From an uncultured Pseudomonadota bacterium (GTDB lineage: Bacteria; Myxococcota_A; Polyangia; Nannocystales; Nannocystaceae), in assembly GCA_913061055.1 (NCBI GenBank), contig CAJXVA010000036.1:1-34620 (forward strand): DNA of 34,620 bases, read 5' to 3'. The notes under the pieces are model-generated. The model made no database searches. It was not told where the DNA came from and saw only the letters and a program-made list of their open reading frames with translations. This document shows positions 7,538-15,517 of the stretch, piece after piece; positions within the stretch are counted from its first letter, which is position 1, and each line of letters starts with the position of its first letter. The position numbers were made by a program, and so were the translations under genes.

Positions 7538-9205
7538 CTACAACTCGTCGCAGCGCTGGTCGGGCTGGCCGATCAACACGCACTCGACCTGAACCCCGAC
7601 GCCGGGCGGAACCGGGACGCCCTCCCGTCGCTCGATGACGAACTCGAGGTTGGACCCACGGTTGCTGCACTGCGGCGTGAGGTCGTCGTGCGGCCACGCC
7701 GTCGACTGATCGGCGTCGGTGAGCGCCCGAAAGCAGATGTCGAGGCCCAACGGAAAGTCCCAGCCGGCATTCGTGACCGCACAGGCCTGCACCGGTAGGT
7801 CCCCTCCGGCGTCTTCGCCCCGTTCCTCGAACACCGTACACCGAGGCTGCAACCCCGCGACGTTCGGGCTGGCGTCGTAGGCACATCCTGGGATGCACGA
7901 CCGCGAGCCGAGCTGCGCAATTTCATCGGCGATCTGCTCGAGCGCCACAGCGTAGTCGGCCGAGCAGATCGAGAACATGTTCCGCCGCTCCCCCGCGAAC
8001 GCCTCGGCGAATGCCTTGAGGCGCACGGGCGGAATCCCCGGCAGGTCGCCCAGCGACTCCATGCCGTAGTCGCAGCCGGGCCCGATGCCGTACTCGGAGT
8101 TGAACACCGGGTCGATGGAGTCGCGATAGATCAGCTCTCCGCCCTGCGGGTAGTCCTCGGGCACACCACTGATGACCGCGACCGAAATCGTGCCGTTGCC
8201 TCCAAGCGCCTCCTTGCGGTCGGCAACCCCCTGAAGCGCATCGATGTAGCGATCGAGTGGGTACAGCACGGAGCCGTTGGGATCTTCGGTGGGGAGCCCG
8301 TCCCAGCCCTTGTCGACCGGAACGCAAGCATCGTAGGTGCCGGGCCCGCCGATGCACTGCACGCCCGCCTTCCAGCACGCAGACGACGTCGGACTGGGCT
8401 CGAGGTCGGCCCAGAACGGTTGTCCCAGCGTCGAGAAGAGCGTGTCCACGTTTTGCAGCGGCAGCGAGCAGTCGACCTCGTCCGTGACGATGATGATCGC
8501 GAGCAACGCGTCGTCTCGAACGAACCCATCGACGTTCTCCTCGACGATTCGCCGCATGGCTTCGAGCGGTGCCTCGTATCCGAATCCGTTGATGCCTTGC
8601 GGGCCGAGGCAGCGCAGGGCATCCGCCATGCTCATGCCCGGCGGAAGGTTGGTAGAGCCACCGGAGCGCTCGATCCAAGGACCCGACACGACGTTGCCGT
8701 CCGAATCGACCGTGCTCGACAGCGGCACCTCGTCAAACTCGCACGCACTCAAGCAGCCCGCATCGCGCTCATCGACGAACAGCGGCTCGTCGTTGGGACC
8801 GAGCACCCCCTCCCAGATGAAGTCGCCGAGGCGCTGCCGACAGCTCGTCGCACGAAGCCCGATCTCATCGGACGTCGCGATGCCGATTCGGTAGCTCGCC
8901 CCGACCTGCTCGCCCTCCAAGACATTGATGAACTGCGGAAAGTTTGCGGCGAGAACGCCCTGCTCTTCCCCCATCGATCCGGAGTTGTCGATGACAAACA
9001 AGATGTCGGCCGCTCGCTGAAGCGTGACGACGGAGGTGCAGTTCTCCAGCTCGGGGTCGCAGACCTCTTCCTCGCCGGTCGAGCTGCCGCCGTCTCCGCT
9101 CGAGGATCCCGCATCGAGCGTGAACACGTCCACGGGGCTGCGACCACAGGCCGGCAGCACCAGGCTCACCATCAACATCTGCCGCGCAATCGTCCAGAAG
9201 CGCAT
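7538..9205 (-). CDS. von Willebrand factor A domain surface lipoprotein
   Basis: The 555-residue lipoprotein starts at 9205, chosen because GGAGG lies about 6 nt upstream and the N-terminus is a clean signal (MRFWTIARQMLMVSLVLPAC, lipidated Cys 20). A Ser/Gly linker (about 33-46) precedes the VWA domain. Its metal-ion-dependent adhesion site begins D-N-S-G-S at 73-77 after D-I-L-F-V-I, and a later I-I-I-V-T-D-E-V-D supplies the second acidic face. Many Cys suggest disulfides and an extracytoplasmic position. The C-terminal ~120 residues form a second Cys-rich domain. VWA domains usually bind protein ligands through a bound divalent cation, so adhesion or assembly is inferred. It is divergent from the protease gene across 71 bp. 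Confidence 0.9.
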   Translation of the reverse strand: MRFWTIARQMLMVSLVLPACGRSPVDVFTLDAGSSSGDGGSSTGEEEVCDPELENCTSVVTLQRAADILFVIDNSGSMGEEQGVLAANFPQFINVLEGEQVGASYRIGIATSDEIGLRATSCRQRLGDFIWEGVLGPNDEPLFVDERDAGCLSACEFDEVPLSSTVDSDGNVVSGPWIERSGGSTNLPPGMSMADALRCLGPQGINGFGYEAPLEAMRRIVEENVDGFVRDDALLAIIIVTDEVDCSLPLQNVDTLFSTLGQPFWADLEPSPTSSACWKAGVQCIGGPGTYDACVPVDKGWDGLPTEDPNGSVLYPLDRYIDALQGVADRKEALGGNGTISVAVISGVPEDYPQGGELIYRDSIDPVFNSEYGIGPGCDYGMESLGDLPGIPPVRLKAFAEAFAGERRNMFSICSADYAVALEQIADEIAQLGSRSCIPGCAYDASPNVAGLQPRCTVFEERGEDAGGDLPVQACAVTNAGWDFPLGLDICFRALTDADQSTAWPHDDLTPQCSNRGSNLEFVIERREGVPVPPGVGVQVECVLIGQPDQRCDEL

Positions 9206-9265
9206 CGACACCTCCTTGAAGCTACAGCAGCGAGGCGCCAAGGTCGAACCCGGCGGGGCGACTGG

Positions 9266-9271
9266 TACAAT
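9266..9271 (+). promoter_or_regulatory. Candidate -10 element (TACAAT) for a leaderless protease mRNA
   Basis: TACAAT matches 5 of 6 bases of the -10 consensus and ends 5 nt before the GTG start at 9277, so a transcript initiated about 7 nt downstream would begin at the start codon. No convincing -35 is present and no Shine-Dalgarno sequence precedes the GTG, which fits leaderless initiation but does not prove it. Confidence 0.35.
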
Positions 9272-9276
9272 GAGTC

Positions 9277-10551
9277 GTGGGGCTCGCGACGGCGGCACTC
9301 GCGGCACAGCTCGCCGCAACGGGCTCGGTCACGGCCCCCTCAGATCCGACCACGATCGTCGGCGGCGAGGCGACCGATGGCTGCGCATGGCCAACCGTCG
9401 TGTCGCTGGGCCGGCTGTGCACCGGTACCCTCGTCCACCCTCGCGTGGTCGTCTACGCCGCACACTGCGGGGACGGGTTCTCCAGCGTCGAACTCGGGAG
9501 CTCGGCCGCGCCGCGTCACGTCCGCACGGTTGCAACCCAACGATGCGAGACGTGGCCGGATGGTTTTCTCCCGGGCGCAGGTCGCGACTGGGCATTTTGC
9601 GTCCTGGCATCGGCCCAGGACGACCTGCCGATCGTCCCCCCACTGATGGGTTGCGAGACCGACGCGCTTGTCCCCGGTGTCGCAAGCACCCTCGTCGGGT
9701 TCGGCGAGTCGGAGGTTGGATACGGCGACAAACGCTCGGTCACGACCCGCATCACATCCTTGCAAGGCGATGAGGTTGGGCTCGGTGGAGAGGGCCTCGA
9801 CTCCTGCGAAGGAGACTCGGGCGGCCCCGCGTTCATCCAGCTCCCCTCAGGCCAGTGGCGCGCGTTCGGCATCGTCTCGTACGGCGAGCGTTGCGGCGAC
9901 GGCGGGTTTGCCTCCTTGATGCACCTGGCAACGCCATGGATCGAGGCGCGCTCGGGCTTCGACATCAGCCCGTGTTTCGATGCCGATGGAACATGGAATC
10001 CAACCGCCGACTGCGACGGCTTCTCGGCCGTTCCCGAGGATGGGCGCGGAGCCTGGAGCTCCGGCTGTGAACAACCACGCGAGCTGGCCTCCCAAACCTG
10101 CGGGGCCCGCTTCGACGCCGAGGGGGACGTGGACGCACCATCGGTCCAGTTCACGGACCCGCCGGAACTCGTCGAGCCTGGCATCCACGGGATCGATGTA
10201 CAGGCGCAGGACGAAGGATCGGGCGTGCACACGATCCGCGTCACCCTCGATGGCCTACCCGTCGAAGCTGGCACATCCTGGAGTGACGACGCCGTGTTCG
10301 AGATCGAGTTCAGTGGCGGCGAACACCAACTGCGTGCCGTTGCAACGGATCGTGCCGGCAACAGCTCCGATACGACCATCACCATCTTCGTGTCCGGCGA
10401 TGCGGACGATGCCGACATCCCGGAGGGCCAACACGAAGGATGCGACTGCCGGGCTGGCTCCGGCCACGAGTTCACCGGGCTTGTGCTGTGGGGATGGATG
10501 TTCAGCTTCGGATGGAGGTCTCGGCGATCGCGACGAACCTGCTACCCTTGA
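9277..10551 (+). CDS. Trypsin-like (S1) serine protease with Ig-like domain and MYXO-CTERM-like tail
   Basis: The 424-residue exported protease has a hydrophobic leader (1-20) lacking the usual basic residues, then I-V-G-G (27-30), the classical new N-terminus after zymogen cleavage. The catalytic triad is His 63 (A-A-H-C), Asp 104 (R-D-W-A) and Ser 181 (G-D-S-G-G-P). Asp 175, six residues before the Ser, matches the trypsin pocket Asp, predicting cleavage after Lys/Arg. An Ig-like beta domain (about 285-375) follows. The end has G-C-D-C-R (388-392), a hydrophobic segment (about 399-413) and an Arg cluster, the layout of MYXO-CTERM surface-sorting tails processed by myxosortase. The GTG start is the only one available, because an in-frame stop lies at 9271-9273. 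The next gene starts 4 nt after its stop. Confidence 0.9.
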   Translation: MGLATAALAAQLAATGSVTAPSDPTTIVGGEATDGCAWPTVVSLGRLCTGTLVHPRVVVYAAHCGDGFSSVELGSSAAPRHVRTVATQRCETWPDGFLPGAGRDWAFCVLASAQDDLPIVPPLMGCETDALVPGVASTLVGFGESEVGYGDKRSVTTRITSLQGDEVGLGGEGLDSCEGDSGGPAFIQLPSGQWRAFGIVSYGERCGDGGFASLMHLATPWIEARSGFDISPCFDADGTWNPTADCDGFSAVPEDGRGAWSSGCEQPRELASQTCGARFDAEGDVDAPSVQFTDPPELVEPGIHGIDVQAQDEGSGVHTIRVTLDGLPVEAGTSWSDDAVFEIEFSGGEHQLRAVATDRAGNSSDTTITIFVSGDADDADIPEGQHEGCDCRAGSGHEFTGLVLWGWMFSFGWRSRRSRRTCYP

Positions 10552-10555
10552 TGTC

Positions 10556-13096
10556 GTGAGCGAGGAGAGCTGGCGAGCCGATTGGTCGAACGACCTGGAG
10601 CGCGCCTGGAAAGCCCGGATCGCACCGACCGATAGCCCCCGAACCTCGATTCGGCCGGCCCCCGAATACCGGCCGATGCCCGAGCATCGACCCACGCTTC
10701 CAGAGCCCGCCGCCTCAGCGAATCGCACCCGGGCCCTTTCGGACGGGGAGACGGAGGAGGTTCGAAAGCGCCGGCCCACGGCCACGCCCCGTCGCCGCAT
10801 TCACGTCAGCGCGCCGGGCATCGAAGGCCAGCTCGGCCGCACCGAGTTCGAGCTGGAGACCGAGGTGGGATCGGGCGGCATGGGCCGGGTCTTCCGAGCC
10901 AAGCAGCTGTCGTTGGGGCGCGAGGTCGCCGTCAAGCAGCTGCACGCGGACAAAGCCCTGCCAGACTCGACCGAGTCGTTCGAAAGCGAGGCCTGCATCA
11001 CGGCAGTCCTCGAACACCCGAACATCGTCCCCGTGTACGACATGGGCGTCGATCAGGGCGACCAGATCTTCTACAGCATGAAGCTGGTCGACGGCACGCC
11101 GTGGGACGATCTGCTGGACAAGCGAGCGCCGGGAACCGTCGATGCGCCGCCGGGCGAGACCCATGACCTGCGCGCGCACCTCGAGATCTTGATCGAAGCG
11201 GCCAACGCGGTCGCCTACGCCCACAGCCGCGGCATCATTCATCGCGACATCAAGCCGCAGAACGTCATGGTCGGCGAGTTCGGCGAGGTGTTGTTGGTGG
11301 ACTGGGGCCTCGCGTGCGCGCTGCATCCCGATCCGACGCGGCCCTCACGGATCCTGGACATCAACCAGGTCATCATCACCTGCGGCACGCCGGTGTACAT
11401 GCCCCCGGAGATCAGCACCGGGCAACGCGACTGGGTCGGGCCCTGGACCGACGTGTACATGCTCGGCGCCGTCATGTTCGAGGTCCTGTACGGCATCCCG
11501 CCGCACGAGGAAGCCACAGCCATCGACGCGCTCAAGATCGCGAGCCGCAACGAGTGGTCGTTCCCCCAGTCCGTCTCTCCCGAGCTCGAGCCGTACCACG
11601 ACGTCCTCCGTCCGGTCCTCGAGCGCGCGCTGTCAACCCATCCCCACGCCCGGCAGGCGGATGGCAAAGCATTCGCGGATGAGGTGCGGGCTGCCCTGCG
11701 CCACCTCGACTCCGCCGAGCTCGCTGCCGAAGCCGTCGCCGATTTCCGCGAGCTCGAGCAGGTGCAGGCTCAACTTCAGCGGGAGCGCCAATCCAAGAAG
11801 ATGGCGCGCCACACCGACCAACAGCAAACCTATCGAACGCTCGGTCGCGTGGTCGGGGTCCTCGAGCAAGCGCTGAGTTCGTGGCCCGACAACGCGTTCG
11901 CGCGCCACTACATCGTCGAAGCCCACCTGCTGCACGCCTTCTGTGCGCTCTCCAACCAGGAGATTTCGGTCGTGCGGCAGCAGCTCGACATGCTCGGACA
12001 CCTACCCGCCGGTGTCCTTCCCACTCCCGACCAGTCGACGCGCGCCTCCGCACTGCAGAAGCGACTCGCCAAGGCCATTGCCACGCGCGAGAAGAAGCGT
12101 CGCCTGACTCGGCTGCTCCAGTTCTCCGCGATCGCCCTCGCGCTGATCGTGCTGGTGGGCTCCCTCGTCGCCGCCCTGATGATTCGGGACGCACGCGACC
12201 GGGCCCGACTCGAGCGAAACCACCTCTCGCAGCTGCTGATCGGAACCGCCGCCGACGGACTCGAGGCCGAGCTGGCCGGGCTCCTTCAACCGGTTCGCGG
12301 AAGCCTGCAAGGCGCGGCGGACTGGGCCGAGGCCGGCCGACTCGACACCGACGATCCCGAAACACTCACCTCATTCTTTTTGCCGCTCATCGACGGGTAC
12401 GAAGTCATCAGCTCGGTGTTGCGGGCCGACACGCTGGGCAACGAATACATGCTGCTTCGGATCGAAGACGGCTGGCGGGTCCGCGTGTCCAAACCCGATA
12501 CCCCGACCCTCTTCCAGAAGCTCGACCCCTCCGGCAACGTCACCCAGACCTGGACCGAAACCGTCGACTACGACCCCCGAAAACGGCCCTGGTTTCAGGG
12601 CGCGTCGACGGCTCCAGAGCAGATCGTGTGGACCGACCCCTACACGTTCTTCACGACCAAGCAGCCCGGCGTCACGGCGGCACGCACGGCGAGGAGCCCA
12701 GCGGGGCGCAGCTTCGTGCTCGGCGTCGACATGCTTCTGACGGACCTCTCGGAGTTCACCATGCGCATGCCGAACACCGAACATGGCGAGGAGCACGGCA
12801 AGGTGTTCGTACTCGACGCCCGGCACAGGGTGATCGGTCTGCCTCGTTCCCCCAAGTTCGTCGACGAGTCCTCCAAGCTCGAGGCGGTCCTGCAGCCGCT
12901 CGATGAGATCGGCGAACCGGTGTCGGCGGAGGCGCTCCGCATGTGGACCGATGGCGGCATGAAATCGGAACCGTTCCGCATCGAAGCGTCCGGGCAGGCC
13001 TGGTGGACCGGGTTCCGCAGCTACGAGCTCGACGCGGCCCATCCCCTCTGGATCGGCGTCGTTCTTCCCGAGGCCGACTTTCCGCAGCTGCAGTAG
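10556..13096 (+). CDS. Receptor Ser/Thr kinase with C-terminal dCache sensor domain
   Basis: From the GTG at 10556 the product has 846 residues. The open frame extends upstream through the protease gene in another frame, so the start is uncertain; an in-frame ATG at 10676 is an alternative. The kinase domain (about 97-380) has GSGGMG 105-110, Lys 127, HRD 229-231 with K233 and N236, DWG 249-251 in place of DFG (common in some bacterial kinases) and PPE 283-285 in place of APE. A basic K-K-R-R patch precedes one membrane segment (about 521-543). Residues 555-840 are a dCache-type sensor: D-Y-D-P-R-K-R-P-W-F (671-680), then W-T-D-P-Y (692-696) and V-T-A-A-R. The protein ends where such domains normally enter a second membrane helix. 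Small-molecule sensing outside, kinase output inside, is inferred. Confidence 0.9.
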   Translation: MSEESWRADWSNDLERAWKARIAPTDSPRTSIRPAPEYRPMPEHRPTLPEPAASANRTRALSDGETEEVRKRRPTATPRRRIHVSAPGIEGQLGRTEFELETEVGSGGMGRVFRAKQLSLGREVAVKQLHADKALPDSTESFESEACITAVLEHPNIVPVYDMGVDQGDQIFYSMKLVDGTPWDDLLDKRAPGTVDAPPGETHDLRAHLEILIEAANAVAYAHSRGIIHRDIKPQNVMVGEFGEVLLVDWGLACALHPDPTRPSRILDINQVIITCGTPVYMPPEISTGQRDWVGPWTDVYMLGAVMFEVLYGIPPHEEATAIDALKIASRNEWSFPQSVSPELEPYHDVLRPVLERALSTHPHARQADGKAFADEVRAALRHLDSAELAAEAVADFRELEQVQAQLQRERQSKKMARHTDQQQTYRTLGRVVGVLEQALSSWPDNAFARHYIVEAHLLHAFCALSNQEISVVRQQLDMLGHLPAGVLPTPDQSTRASALQKRLAKAIATREKKRRLTRLLQFSAIALALIVLVGSLVAALMIRDARDRARLERNHLSQLLIGTAADGLEAELAGLLQPVRGSLQGAADWAEAGRLDTDDPETLTSFFLPLIDGYEVISSVLRADTLGNEYMLLRIEDGWRVRVSKPDTPTLFQKLDPSGNVTQTWTETVDYDPRKRPWFQGASTAPEQIVWTDPYTFFTTKQPGVTAARTARSPAGRSFVLGVDMLLTDLSEFTMRMPNTEHGEEHGKVFVLDARHRVIGLPRSPKFVDESSKLEAVLQPLDEIGEPVSAEALRMWTDGGMKSEPFRIEASGQAWWTGFRSYELDAAHPLWIGVVLPEADFPQLQ

Positions 13097-13263
13097 AAGT
13101 TCCGCGGTTTGCGCAACACGGATTCTCCCCGCCGGCTGCACGACCCGCTGCAACCAGCCGATGCCGTCCCAGGCACCCTGCGTTCGTTCAGCAGTGGCCC
13201 GTCTTGCCCACCCTGACGGCCCCTGGGACCTGTTCGCGCTAGTCTTTCCCTCGTAGCTCGCAG
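13097..13263. other. Intergenic region with one weak inverted repeat
   Basis: These 167 bp lie between the Cache kinase and the BY-kinase gene. An 8-bp inverted repeat, GTCCCAGG (13166-13173) and CCTGGGAC (13222-13229), brackets 48 nt; it lacks a T tract and may be chance in GC-rich DNA. No convincing promoter pair was found. Confidence 0.4.
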
Positions 13264-15507
13264 ATGCACTCCGCTCCTCCCCATGCGCCGAACGGCGCCG
13301 GACCCGCAGCCGAAGATGGCGGGCAGGTCGATGTTCTCGCCCAGCTCTCCCGGCTGATGCAGATCCTCCGCCGGCGATGGTTGGTCATCGCGGTGACGAC
13401 CGTGGTGTGCATCGCCGGATCGATCGGGGTGCTCCGGCTTCTCGAGCCTCGGTGGCAAGCGAGCGCGTCGATCGTCCTGCACATGTCGGGCCCTCAAGTT
13501 CTCGACAAGGTCGAGGGTGTTGGCGAGGACGCGCAGGCGCGGCTGCTTGGATACAAGGAGTACTACCAAACGCAGCGTCAGATCATGAGCAGCCGAACGG
13601 TGGCTGCCGCCGCGCTCGAGTCCCTGGGTCTCGCTGCCGACCCCCAGTTCCTGGGCGTGCACAAGATCGATGACCCCGCCCAGCGCGAGGCCGAGGCGGC
13701 GGAGGTCGACCCGATCGAGCGGCTCCGCGAGATGCTGACGATCACCGAGGTGCCCTCCTCTCGCATCGTCCTGATCACCGCCGAGTACCCCGACCCGCTC
13801 GTCGCTCGGAACATGGCCAATGCGGTTGCCGAGGCGTACATCGCCCACGTCCAAGAAGGCCGCAACAAGGTCGGACGCGAGGCCAAGAAGGACATCACCG
13901 AGGAGCGCGGCAAGGCCCTCGGAAGCGTCCGCGGGGCGGAACACGACCTCGAGGACTTCAAGAAGAACAACAAGATCACCTCGATCGCCCTGTCCGACCG
14001 TCAAAACGAGATCACCGAGGCGGTGCTCACCCTGACGAGGCAGCACAAAGAAGCCCAGAGCGAGCACGACCGGCTCAAGCGAATGCTGGGCCAAGCCAAG
14101 ACGCTGCACGTCAAAGACCAACTCGCCGCCGCCTACCTCCTGCCCGAGGCCAAGCTCACCGTCTTTGAGGAGATGCGCAAGGAGCAGCTTGCGGCCGAGT
14201 CGGCCTTCGGCGACGCGGACGTCGAGTTCGGCCCGAAGCACGAGGAGCACCGCAAGGCCAAGAAGAAGCTCGACTTGATCAACGCCAAGATCGAGCGCGA
14301 AGCCAAGTCTCTGCTTTCGTCCCTCGAAGCCCAGGTTGCCGCAGCTGCGGAGCACGAGGCGTATCTCGGCGGCTCACTGGGCGGCCAACGCAAGCGTGCA
14401 CTCACCCTCTCTGGGCTCGAGCGCGAGTACCGGGAGCTCGAGCGTGAGGCATCGGTCGCGTCCGAGGAGTACCTGCTGGTCGCTCGGCGCGACACCGAGA
14501 TCGGCCTGACGAACCGGGTCGAGAACGAGGGCATCGAGATCCTCGACCGGGCGACGGTCTCGGCCGAAGCCGTGTTCCCGCCCAAGGAGCTCATCGTCCT
14601 GCTCGGCGGCATGCTCGGTATGGGTCTGGGCTGCGTGTTCGCGCTGTCCATCGACTTCCGAGACTCCCGCCTGCGCGGCCTGCTCGACCTGGAGCGGTCG
14701 CTCTCGCCGTTCGGCGTGCCGGTGCTTGGCCAGCTGCCGCTGCTGCCTCCCGACTCCCGTCTTGGGGCTGGCAATGCTCGCGCTCAACGCAAGCAGCGCG
14801 ACCTCTACGCGCACAAGTTCCCGCAGTCGCTCATGGCCGAGCGCTGCCGCGGCATTCGGACCTCTCTCGCGTTTGTGCAGGGGGGCGAACCCGCGTCCAC
14901 GATCATGATCACCTCGCCGTCTTCGTCCGAGGGCAAGAGCAGCACCGCGATGAACCTCGCGCTGTCGTTCTGCCAGGCGGGCAAGTCGGTGCTGGTCATC
15001 GATGCCGACATGCGACGTCCCCGGCTGCATCAGGTGTTCGAGACCGATCCCAAGCGGACCGGCCTCTCGGCGCTGCTGGCCGGAAAGGCCGAGATCGATG
15101 ACGCCGTCATTCGCCAACCCGACGGCGCCCCCGAGAGCCTGTCGATCATGGTGTGCGGCGAAATCCCCGACGACCCCGCCGAGAAGCTCGAGTCCCACGC
15201 GCTGCATCAGCTGCTGATCGGTCTCAAAGAGCGCTTCGACATCGTCATCCTCGACAGCCCACCGGTCCTTCCGGTGGCCGACCCGCTCATCCTCGCCAGC
15301 CAGGTCGACGGCGTGATCGTCGTCAGCCGTTGCGAGCAGACGCGGCGCGGCGAGCTTCAGCGCGCGATGAGCAGCCTGATGCAGAGCGACGCCAACATGC
15401 TCGGCGTCGTGCTCAACGAGGTCGACGCCCGCCAGGAGCGCTACGACTACGGCGGCGGCAGCGGGTACTACACGTACAAGCCCCGCGAGACCGGCACCGA
15501 CGCGTAG
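13264..15507 (+). CDS. Wzc-like polysaccharide co-polymerase fused to bacterial tyrosine kinase
   Basis: The 747-residue protein has a short cytoplasmic N-terminus, TM1 (about 40-60), a periplasmic Wzz domain with long coiled-coil-prone helices (about 190-420), TM2 (about 442-463) and a C-terminal BY-kinase domain. The kinase has Walker A (S-P-S-S-S-E-G-K-S, about 551-559), Walker A' (V-L-V-I-D-A-D-M-R-R-P), Walker B (V-I-L-D-S-P-P-V) and a Tyr-rich tail (Tyr 727, 729, 735, 736, 738), the usual autophosphorylation cluster. In known systems, cycling phosphorylation of such proteins controls chain length and export of capsule or exopolysaccharide with Wzx/Wzy and Wza. None of those partners is in this window, so it is an orphan here. 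It is convergent with the MORN-repeat gene, 10 bp away. Confidence 0.95.
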   Translation: MHSAPPHAPNGAGPAAEDGGQVDVLAQLSRLMQILRRRWLVIAVTTVVCIAGSIGVLRLLEPRWQASASIVLHMSGPQVLDKVEGVGEDAQARLLGYKEYYQTQRQIMSSRTVAAAALESLGLAADPQFLGVHKIDDPAQREAEAAEVDPIERLREMLTITEVPSSRIVLITAEYPDPLVARNMANAVAEAYIAHVQEGRNKVGREAKKDITEERGKALGSVRGAEHDLEDFKKNNKITSIALSDRQNEITEAVLTLTRQHKEAQSEHDRLKRMLGQAKTLHVKDQLAAAYLLPEAKLTVFEEMRKEQLAAESAFGDADVEFGPKHEEHRKAKKKLDLINAKIEREAKSLLSSLEAQVAAAAEHEAYLGGSLGGQRKRALTLSGLEREYRELEREASVASEEYLLVARRDTEIGLTNRVENEGIEILDRATVSAEAVFPPKELIVLLGGMLGMGLGCVFALSIDFRDSRLRGLLDLERSLSPFGVPVLGQLPLLPPDSRLGAGNARAQRKQRDLYAHKFPQSLMAERCRGIRTSLAFVQGGEPASTIMITSPSSSEGKSSTAMNLALSFCQAGKSVLVIDADMRRPRLHQVFETDPKRTGLSALLAGKAEIDDAVIRQPDGAPESLSIMVCGEIPDDPAEKLESHALHQLLIGLKERFDIVILDSPPVLPVADPLILASQVDGVIVVSRCEQTRRGELQRAMSSLMQSDANMLGVVLNEVDARQERYDYGGGSGYYTYKPRETGTDA

Positions 15508-15517
15508 ACCCCTCGGC

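Noticed and set aside
13166..13229. 8-bp inverted repeat as a terminator for the Cache kinase
   Set aside because: The loop is 48 nt and no T tract follows; chance is plausible at this GC content.
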